This document shows, piece by piece, positions 1 to 5,554 of a stretch of DNA of 26,623 nucleotides. Both the position numbers and the translations under genes were made by a program. The notes below the pieces were generated by a model. It saw nothing but the letters and a program-made list of their open reading frames with translations, was not told the origin of the DNA and searched no databases. The stretch is taken from assembly GCA_034440455.1 (NCBI GenBank), contig JAWXCB010000096.1:1-26623 (forward strand). The letters are read 5' to 3'. Positions within the stretch are counted from its first letter, which is position 1, and each line of letters begins with the position of its first letter. Source of the DNA: JAWXCB01 sp034440455. Its GTDB lineage: Bacteria > Bacteroidota > Bacteroidia > Chitinophagales > CAIOSU01.

Positions 1-122
1 AATGATAGGGGGTTATCAAGTGAGCGGACGCTCAAGGATGATTGGCACAAGCGGACGCTTTGCGCCAGTATGCTTTGCATCATGCTTGCGCCATGGGGGG
101 GGGTTCTGAATTGATTTTAAAT
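1..122. other. Upstream region with short direct repeats and a G9 tract
   Basis: No gene is visible here. The 10-mer AGCGGACGCT occurs at 23-32 and 50-59, and TTGCGCCA occurs twice (60-67 and 86-93), so the segment is weakly tandem. A run of nine G lies at 95-103, about 20 bases before the preferred start of the next gene. The downstream frame is open back to a TTG at 42, but the residues encoded before 123 look nothing like a signal peptide, so I treat this stretch as untranslated leader. A G9 run this close to a start can vary in length by slippage; that consequence is inference. Confidence 0.4.
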
Positions 123-1802
123 ATGCGATGGAGTCTGAGTTTCTTATTTTGTCTTATTACCAGTATTCTGCTTGCTCAGAAGTACGATAGAAATTGGATT
201 TTTGGTACTAATTCTGGGATTTGCTTCAGTGATTCCATCCCCGCAACATTCAAGGTGAATTGTAATAATGTTGAATTAAGTGCTACTTTTTCAGATAGCA
301 TCGGAAATCTACTTTTCTTTTTTGATAGCGAAGGTCAACTTTATGCTAAAATAAAAGATAGTTCTTCAAACGAAATATCACAAAGTATTAACGCACATAG
401 GTCAGAATCATCTGGACCTATTATTATTCCAACTCAAAATGATAGTGTATTTGTCGTAATTCACACGGGTCGAGATTTGCAAGCATCTAATTGTCCCAAT
501 TCGTGGTGTCTAAAACTTTATTTTACAATCCTACAAACTCAGGAGGACTCGCTTATTGTGATAAAAAAGAATCAACTTCTGCTGGATAAATTTGTGTATG
601 AACACCTTGCCGAAGTTAAGCATGGAAATAGTAAAGACTGGTGGGTGTTTGTTCATACAGAAGAAGATTCAACTAACAGGTTTTACAAATTCCTGATAAC
701 AGATACTGTTATTAATTACATGTCATATCAGGATATTGGGACTTTTACAGGGCTGCAAATTGACTTTGCCGGACAAATGCAATTTTCAAAGGAGGGTAAT
801 CAGTTGGCTTTGGTAAAGTCAGACAGCCGTAAATGCGAAATTTACAATTTTGACAGATGTACAGGACAACTATTAAATTTTCGTTGGATAATTCTAAGCA
901 ACTTGACTGAAACTTATGGGTTAGAATTCTCTTCTAATGGCAAATACCTGTATGTAACCTCTGGCTGGCAAAGTTTTAACGACAGTAAATTGGTACAAAT
1001 AGATTTAAGTGAACCAATTCTAACTTCTTTCATCATAGCAACTTCAACTAATACTTTTGCACAGTTACAGTATGCTCCAGACAACAAAATCTATTTAGCT
1101 AATCAATGCGACCCGGGATTTCCTGAATGGGATTTTTTACCCTGCAACCAATACCTCAGCGTCATCAATCATCCTGATTCAGCAGGTCTTGCCTGCGATT
1201 TTAAACCTTTCAGTTTTTATCTTGGCGACAGCAGCAAATCATCGCTCGGCTTGCCTAACATGCCTAATTATAACCTTGGCGCACTCAGCATCTATGAAGC
1301 AGATGCAGACATTGATACCGTCATTTGCACAGAAGATACAACCGTAAAAGGCGTGCTGCTTGGAGTGCCTGCCGTGGCGGGGGTTTCTTATTCGTGGCAG
1401 CCAAGCGATAGCTTAAACTATACAAACATCGCAGAGCCTTTTGCAAACCCAACGGAAAGCACTTGGTATTATGTTACGCTTACAGATACGAGCATCAAGT
1501 ATTCGTGTCAGTCAAGAGTAGATAGTGTGTTTGTGGAAGTAAAAGATTGCAGCGTGGGTATCAACGAAGCAGCGCAAAAGCAAATCATCATTTTTCCAAA
1601 CCCTACAATTGGGCTTATCGAATTTGAAACAACCGCACAAAACAAAATCGCTCAAATCAACCTGCACGATATAGCCGGAAAACCGTTACAGAAATTTCAA
1701 CATTCACCGATTGATATTTCAGCTTATGCAACGGGAGCATACATGATAAGCATCCATTTTAGTGATGGCACAACAGTGTATAAGAAGATTGTCAAAAAAT
1801 GA
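123..1802 (+). CDS. Secreted beta-propeller-like protein with T9SS type A sorting domain
   Basis: The protein has 559 residues when started at ATG 123, where MRWSLSFLFCLITSILLAQ gives a clean signal peptide; a longer frame from TTG 42 would bury it. Residues about 20-400 resemble the propeller-type repeats of Bacteroidota surface proteins (NWIFGTNSGICF near the N-terminus, then blade-like segments such as FSSNGKYLYVTSG and LQYAPDNKIYLAN). An Ig/PKD-like segment with paired Cys follows (DTVICTEDTT to VEVKDC). The last 70-odd residues are a typical T9SS type A C-terminal signal: IIIFPNPTIG, INLHDIAGK, YATGAYMISI and a terminal KKIVKK. Export through T9SS and release or attachment at the cell surface follow from that domain. 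The binding target is unknown. Base composition shifts inside the gene: the row at 301-360 is about 28% GC and the row at 1381-1440 about 45%, so the propeller half may have a different origin from the tail. Confidence 0.85.
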   Translation: MRWSLSFLFCLITSILLAQKYDRNWIFGTNSGICFSDSIPATFKVNCNNVELSATFSDSIGNLLFFFDSEGQLYAKIKDSSSNEISQSINAHRSESSGPIIIPTQNDSVFVVIHTGRDLQASNCPNSWCLKLYFTILQTQEDSLIVIKKNQLLLDKFVYEHLAEVKHGNSKDWWVFVHTEEDSTNRFYKFLITDTVINYMSYQDIGTFTGLQIDFAGQMQFSKEGNQLALVKSDSRKCEIYNFDRCTGQLLNFRWIILSNLTETYGLEFSSNGKYLYVTSGWQSFNDSKLVQIDLSEPILTSFIIATSTNTFAQLQYAPDNKIYLANQCDPGFPEWDFLPCNQYLSVINHPDSAGLACDFKPFSFYLGDSSKSSLGLPNMPNYNLGALSIYEADADIDTVICTEDTTVKGVLLGVPAVAGVSYSWQPSDSLNYTNIAEPFANPTESTWYYVTLTDTSIKYSCQSRVDSVFVEVKDCSVGINEAAQKQIIIFPNPTIGLIEFETTAQNKIAQINLHDIAGKPLQKFQHSPIDISAYATGAYMISIHFSDGTTVYKKIVKK

Positions 1803-2038
1803 AGCAATGCCAACGTATGAATCCACCTCATGCGAATTGCCTTAAAGAAAAGCCACAAGAAGCCAACCGCCCACAGCAGCGCGTTATTCTTGCGCCAAAT
1901 GCGGGTTGGAGTATGTAAACGGAAAGCAGCAGGCGCTTACCGGCAAAATAACCTGCTGAGGTGATAGCGTACTCCTCATAAAGTCAAACTGTATAATTGA
2001 CTATTTTAGCCTGCATAATTTTTGTTGAAAAATAAACT
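1803..2038. other. Intergenic region with a possible short coding remnant
   Basis: No complete gene is seen. On the plus strand one frame is open from 1846 to a TGA at 1957-1959 without any start codon; it encodes 37 residues ending in CAKCGLEYVNGK (from 1891) and a later Cys just before the stop. The Cys-x-x-Cys pattern resembles a zinc knuckle, so this may be the eroded tail of a gene, but I cannot name the family and chance is possible. The rest, up to the start at 2039, is AT-rich leader. I find no perfect TAnnTTTG promoter match; TAATTTTTG around 2016-2026 is a near match with one extra T. Confidence 0.25.
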
Positions 2039-4114
2039 ATGAGCCAAATTATTTTCTCCCTCCTGCTTGTTGTTGCTTTCGGAGCCTTCGGCTACACAGC
2101 GATGCGCATTTTGCGTGTGCTGCAATCGGCAAAAAAGATTGACCGCTTTGATAAAATAGCTGAACGGCTTCAAGTCACGCTGCTTGTTGCATTCGGACAA
2201 TCAAAAATTTTGCGTAAACCTGTTGCAGGAATTTTACACGCGCTTGTGTGGTGGGGATTTTTAGTAATCACAGTCGGCACTGCTGAAATGATGATTGACG
2301 GAGTTGCAGGAACTGAGCGCATCCTGAGTTTTCTCGGACCCGTTTATGATGTTATTACAGCTTCGGGAGAAATTTTTGCTGCTCTTATCATCGCTTCCGT
2401 ATTCATTTTTTTAGGAAGAAGATACGTCACCAAACCGAAACGCTTCATTGCGCCTGAGATGAAGCCTTCCTCAAAGAAGGATGCAACGGTAATTCTTGCC
2501 ATGATATTTGTGCTGATGGTTTCACTCATTCTGATGAACCTTGGCTATCTGCAATCGCACACTCCTTATCAAGGCTCTTTTCCTGTAAGTCATGCGATTG
2601 CCCCATTATTCAGCAGTTTGAATCTCTATGCATTCAACACGCTCGGTCATGTCAACTGGTGGATTCACATCGTACTTGTGTTGGTGTTCATGAATATCCT
2701 TCCATATTCAAAACACTTCCACGTTATCATGGCGGTGCCGAATGTGTTTTTCTCGCGTCTGGAACCCAAAGCGAAACTGAACACGATGGAATCCATCACC
2801 AAAGAAGTGAAATTGATGATGGACCCAAATGCCGACCCCTATGCAATACCCGCTGATGGCAATGTCGCGCCTCCCGAAAAATTCGGGATTAAAGACGTGA
2901 ATGATATTACCTGGAAGCATGTGGTTGATTCTTATACCTGCACAGAATGCGGAAGATGCACGGAAGTATGTCCGGCAAACAATACCGGTAAAAAACTTTC
3001 ACCAAGAAAACTCTATATTGATTTGAGAAAAAGGGTAGGGGAAGCAGGTCCTGATTTTATTGCAGGAAAAACAAACGGACAAACGCATGGCTTCTCGCTT
3101 GTGAGCGACTCTTATATTTCAGAAGAAGAATTATGGGCGTGTACAACGTGCATGGCTTGCATTGAGGAGTGTCCCGTTGATATTGACCATGTGCCCTTCA
3201 TCATAGATATGCGCAGGAACCTTGTGATGGAAGAATCAAAAGTATCACCTGATCTTGCTACGATGTTTTCAAACATTGAAAACAATGGCGCGCCCTGGGC
3301 ATTCTCACCCGATGACCGCCTCAACTGGGCGGAGGGATTGGAAGTGCCCGTGATAGCGGATATGCAGGCAAAAGGCGAAGCGCCCGAAATCTTGTTTTGG
3401 GTGGGCTGCTCCGGCTCGTTTGATGACCGCTCAAAATCCATCACCGTTTCGTTTGCGAAAATCTTGAAACAAGCCGGGGTGAAATTCGCAGTGCTTGGCA
3501 AAGAAGAGCGTTGCACAGGCGACCCCGCAAAACGCGCAGGCAATGAAATGATTTACCAGATGCAGGCGCTGAAGAATATCCAGACCCTTGACATGTATAA
3601 CGTGAAGAAAATTGTTACCGCTTGTCCGCACTGTTTCAATATCCTGAAAAATGAATATCCTGATTTGGGCGGAAATTATGAGGTGATGCACCATAGCACA
3701 CTGCTCAAACAGTTGATTGATGAAGGAAAAATAAAAGTGAAAGAGGATAACGAATTCAAGGACAAAAAAATCACCTTCCACGATTCGTGCTACCTCGGCA
3801 GGGGTAATGATATATATGAAGCCCCGCGCGAAGTAATCGCCTCCCTCAACGCAGAAATCAAAGAGATGAAGCGCAGCCGCAGCAAGGGCATGTGTTGTGG
3901 CGCGGGTGGCGCGCAGATGTTTAAAGAAGAAGAAAAAGGAACCACGCGCGTCAATATTTTCAGAACCGAGCAAGCGTTGGAAACAGAACCCGAAATAATC
4001 GCTTCAGCCTGTCCCTTCTGCATGACGATGATGACAGACGGGGTGAAGGCGAAAGAGAAGCAGGGTAGTGTAAAGGTGTATGACATTGCTGAACTCCTTG
4101 CCAAAGGAATTTGA
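2039..4114 (+). CDS. Membrane-anchored Hdr/GlpC-type (Fe-S)-binding oxidoreductase
   Basis: This 691-residue protein joins a NarI/HdrE-like membrane domain to an HdrD/GlpC-like iron-sulfur domain. Residues 1-250 hold about five hydrophobic segments with His residues (LHALVWWGF, HVNWWIHIVLV, YSKHFHVIM) that could bind heme b. Two 4Fe-4S motifs follow: C301/304/307/311 (CTECGRCTEVCP) and C368/371/374/378 (CTTCMACIEECP). The C-terminal half has two cysteine-rich (CCG) modules: C457, C492 in RCTGDPAKR, C529/532 (ACPHC), then C584, C619/C620 (MCCGAGGAQM), C658/661 (ACPFC). In the first module CTG replaces CCG, which I believe is normal for this Bacteroidota family. It should move electrons between membrane quinone and a cytosolic partner; the partner (for example an electron-transfer flavoprotein) is not in the window. 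The start ATG 2039 has no clear ribosome binding site, as is usual in the phylum. The function class is firm and the substrate unknown. Confidence 0.9.
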   Translation: MSQIIFSLLLVVAFGAFGYTAMRILRVLQSAKKIDRFDKIAERLQVTLLVAFGQSKILRKPVAGILHALVWWGFLVITVGTAEMMIDGVAGTERILSFLGPVYDVITASGEIFAALIIASVFIFLGRRYVTKPKRFIAPEMKPSSKKDATVILAMIFVLMVSLILMNLGYLQSHTPYQGSFPVSHAIAPLFSSLNLYAFNTLGHVNWWIHIVLVLVFMNILPYSKHFHVIMAVPNVFFSRLEPKAKLNTMESITKEVKLMMDPNADPYAIPADGNVAPPEKFGIKDVNDITWKHVVDSYTCTECGRCTEVCPANNTGKKLSPRKLYIDLRKRVGEAGPDFIAGKTNGQTHGFSLVSDSYISEEELWACTTCMACIEECPVDIDHVPFIIDMRRNLVMEESKVSPDLATMFSNIENNGAPWAFSPDDRLNWAEGLEVPVIADMQAKGEAPEILFWVGCSGSFDDRSKSITVSFAKILKQAGVKFAVLGKEERCTGDPAKRAGNEMIYQMQALKNIQTLDMYNVKKIVTACPHCFNILKNEYPDLGGNYEVMHHSTLLKQLIDEGKIKVKEDNEFKDKKITFHDSCYLGRGNDIYEAPREVIASLNAEIKEMKRSRSKGMCCGAGGAQMFKEEEKGTTRVNIFRTEQALETEPEIIASACPFCMTMMTDGVKAKEKQGSVKVYDIAELLAKGI

Positions 4115-4190
4115 GTAGGAGTTGATTTGAATATTTGATGATTAGGAAATTTGAGGATGAGTTGATTTGAGAATTTGAAAATGAGAGAAG
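4115..4190. repeat. AT-rich low-complexity spacer built of TTGATTTGA-like units
   Basis: The spacer is made of degenerate units of the form (g)agttgatttga / atttgatgatt / atttgag, for example GAGTTGATTTGA at 4159-4170. It contains the left arm of the inverted repeat at 4166-4180. Similar ATTTGATGATT-type units fill the gaps of the ABC operon at 11270-11360 and 12624-12704, so this is probably one intergenic repeat family of the genome. Confidence 0.6.
4166..4180 (+). repeat. Left arm of perfect 15-bp inverted repeat around the S23 gene
   Basis: TTTGAGAATTTGAAA here is the exact reverse complement of TTTCAAATTCTCAAA at 4545-4559. The arms sit 10 bases before the GTG start and 3 bases after the stop codon of the four-helix-bundle gene, so they bracket exactly one gene. 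No target-site duplication is obvious next to the arms. Confidence 0.75.
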
Positions 4191-4541
4191 GTGAGGAACG
4201 ATAAGGAAAATCTTATTGTGAAGTTGAGCTTTGAGTTTGCTTTAGACATTATTAAACTTTCAGACACTCTCTATGCTCAGAAAAAATTTGTGCTGATGAA
4301 TCAGGTTCTGAAATCAGGGACATCAATCGGTGCAAATATCAGGGAAGCGCAAAACGCTGAAAGTAAACCGGATTTCATTCACAAAATGAAGATTGCTGTA
4401 AAAGAAGCAGATGAAACACATTCCTGGTTGGAATTAATGAACCAATCAGAAGGTTATCCGGTTCCGGTTATGTTGATTGAAAAATGTGAGGTGAGTATTA
4501 AAATTCTGTCAAAAATAATTTCCTCCTCAAAAGTAGAATAA
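4191..4541 (+). CDS. Four-helix-bundle protein (23S rRNA intervening-sequence / S23 family)
   Basis: The 116-residue protein matches the S23 / four-helix-bundle family (TIGR02436-like): an amphipathic first helix (LSFEFALDIIKLSDTL), the family signature SGTSIGANIREAQNAESK, a helix with FIHKMKIAVKEADET, and a Trp-Leu-Glu helix near residue 80. The length equals the usual 110-130. The start is GTG at 4191, after the purine-rich GAGAGAAGG; an overlapping ATG at 4181 runs into a stop after seven codons. Family members were first found inside 23S rRNA insertions and are related to Avd of diversity-generating retroelements, but most stand alone and their role is unknown; RNA or DNA binding is plausible. 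The gene is tightly enclosed by a 15-bp inverted repeat (4166-4180 and 4545-4559), which suggests a small inserted cassette rather than an operon member. Confidence 0.88.
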   Translation: MRNDKENLIVKLSFEFALDIIKLSDTLYAQKKFVLMNQVLKSGTSIGANIREAQNAESKPDFIHKMKIAVKEADETHSWLELMNQSEGYPVPVMLIEKCEVSIKILSKIISSSKVE

Positions 4542-4544
4542 CGC

Positions 4545-4559
4545 TTTCAAATTCTCAAA
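4545..4559 (-). repeat. Right arm of perfect 15-bp inverted repeat around the S23 gene
   Basis: TTTCAAATTCTCAAA is the exact reverse complement of 4166-4180. It lies 3 bases after the TAA of the four-helix-bundle gene and 18 bases before the ATG of the next, frameshifted gene. Confidence 0.75.
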
Positions 4560-4577
4560 ATGCACTCATTCTTGCCT

Positions 4578-5082
4578 ATGCAAACCCACAAAGAACTTTT
4601 TAAAAATCTACCTGATAATTCCAGGATGGATTTACCAGAGCAGCCGCGAATTAACAGAACAAGAAGCGCAACAAGCCTCTGTGCTTATCAAAGATTTTGT
4701 GCAGCAATGGACATCACACTCTGAAAAAGTGGTGGCAGATGGCGCTATCGTTTACAACCGATTTATTGTGTTTGTTGCTGATGAATCTTTTGTGACGCTC
4801 GGAGGATGTTCGATTGATTCCTCCGTGAAAGTGATGCGGCAGTTAGAGCAGCAATTCAATACCGCGCTTTTCGACAGGCTTATCGTTGCTTACCGCGAAA
4901 ATGATGCAATCAAAACAGTCGCTCAATCTGCTTTCCAAACTCTTTTTGAACAGGGAACAGTCAACCAGGAGACTATTGTTTTCAATAATCTTGTTCCCAC
5001 GCTCAACGATTTTCGCGAGAAATGGGAAACACCGCTTGTTAAGAGCTGGCACGCCCGGATGTTTGCCACAGCTAAGCCGTAA
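4578..5082 (+). pseudogene. GCSID-family small protein ('ABC transporter ATPase' misnomer), frameshifted near the start
   Basis: The downstream frame (codons from 4627 to the stop at 5080-5082) reads WIYQSSRELTEQE, then FVQQW, FIVFVADESF, GGCSIDSSV, VFNNLV and SWHAR, all hallmarks of a roughly 160-residue Bacteroidota family that databases call 'ABC transporter ATPase' although it has no Walker motifs. The family N-terminus (LPDNSR just before WIYQ) is also present, but in another frame that starts at ATG 4578 (MQTHKELFKNLPDNSR). The two frames meet at 4623-4627, where AGGATGG stands in place of a family-like AGG-ATA-TGG, consistent with loss of one AT dinucleotide. With two bases restored the protein would be 168 residues. 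As sequenced, only a truncated product from GTG 4681 (133 residues) could be made. It may be a real pseudogene, a recent mutation or an assembly error. In related genomes I recall this gene lying next to the Fe-S protein, so the S23 gene appears to have been inserted between the two. Function unknown. Confidence 0.8.
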
Positions 5083-5118
5083 CCTCTCCGCTATCTTTTC
5101 GTAAAATCAGGAAAATGA

Positions 5119-5232
5119 GGGAAAGATTATGAGGACAATTCGACTACTTACATTAAAGAAGGTGATGAGGCTGTTGACGCTGATGTTAATTATCCAGATG
5201 TTTTTAGGCTGAATGATTTTCTAAGACTTTAG
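5119..5232 (+). pseudogene. Possible C-terminal gene remnant
   Basis: One plus-strand frame is open from 5119 to a TAG at 5230-5232 with no start codon. It encodes 37 residues of natural-looking composition, including YEDNSTTYIKEGDEAV and DVNYPDVFRLNDF. A second, overlapping frame (ATG 5129 to TGA 5212) would encode a 27-residue hydrophobic peptide and is less protein-like. I do not recognise the family. A decayed gene tail is the simplest reading, but a chance open frame of this length cannot be excluded. Confidence 0.3.
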
Positions 5233-5264
5233 CAGCAAATTATAGTGCTCTATTAATGTCAAAG

Positions 5265-5301
5265 AAAAAGGGTTGTAAGATTTTTTCTTACAACCCTTTT
5301 T
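5265..5301 (-). terminator. Strong stem-loop terminator downstream of tRNA-Val
   Basis: The arms 5265-5280 and 5286-5301 are a perfect 16-bp inverted repeat (AAAAGGGTTGTAAGA core) with a 5-base T loop. On the minus strand the hairpin lies 6 bases after the 3' end of the tRNA and its distal arm ends in a T run, as expected of an intrinsic terminator. Because both arms end in A/T runs it could also stop plus-strand transcription from the genes to the left. Confidence 0.85.
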
Positions 5302-5307
5302 TCAACG

Positions 5308-5382
5308 TGGGAGCTGAGGGATTCGAACCCACGACCCTCTGCTTGTAAGGCAGATGCTCTGAACCAACTGAGCTAAGCTCCC
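5308..5382 (-). tRNA. tRNA-Val (anticodon UAC)
   Basis: Read on the minus strand this 75-base segment folds as a tRNA: acceptor GGGAGCT paired with AGCTCCC, discriminator A, D-arm GCTC/GAGC with loop AGTTGGTTCA, anticodon stem TCTGC/GCAGA, loop CTTACAA, and T-loop TTCGAAT. The anticodon TAC reads GUA, so the tRNA carries valine. The 3' CCA is not encoded. The T-stem GTGGG/CCCTC contains one U-U opposition at its second pair. It is a single-gene unit with its own promoter (5421-5452) and terminator (5265-5301). Confidence 0.93.
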
Positions 5383-5420
5383 AATTATAGAAGAACAACC
5401 GTTTTCGTGAAAATGAGTGG

Positions 5421-5452
5421 CAAATTTAACAGTCTATCCGTTCTCTACAAAA
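5421..5452 (-). promoter_or_regulatory. Bacteroidota-type promoter for tRNA-Val
   Basis: On the minus strand TTTTG (5452-5448) is followed after exactly 19 bases by TAAATTTG (5428-5421), matching the phylum's -33/-7 consensus TTTG-N19-TAnnTTTG. The tRNA begins 38 bases further down, leaving a leader of about 30 bases to be removed by RNase P. Confidence 0.75.
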
Positions 5453-5554
5453 CCTTTGTGCATAATGTTTGCATTTTTATGGCTTCTATCTGCGAAACTT
5501 AAACTTGGGATAGTGTGAAAATATCCAGACAGGTTTTTCCGTTTGATAGGACTT

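Noticed and set aside
3511..3520. CTG instead of CCG in the first cysteine-rich module as a defect
   Set aside because: I believe the segment ERCTGDPA(K/R)R is a regular variant of this family, so I do not count it as damage.
3431..3973. 180-codon minus-strand frame inside the Fe-S protein gene
   Set aside because: The plus-strand protein has complete Fe-S and CCG motifs across this stretch; the antisense product resembles nothing.
4627..5082. Annotation as an ABC transporter ATPase
   Set aside because: The family carries that name in databases, but no Walker A, signature or Walker B motif is present; it is described here only by its GCSID family features.
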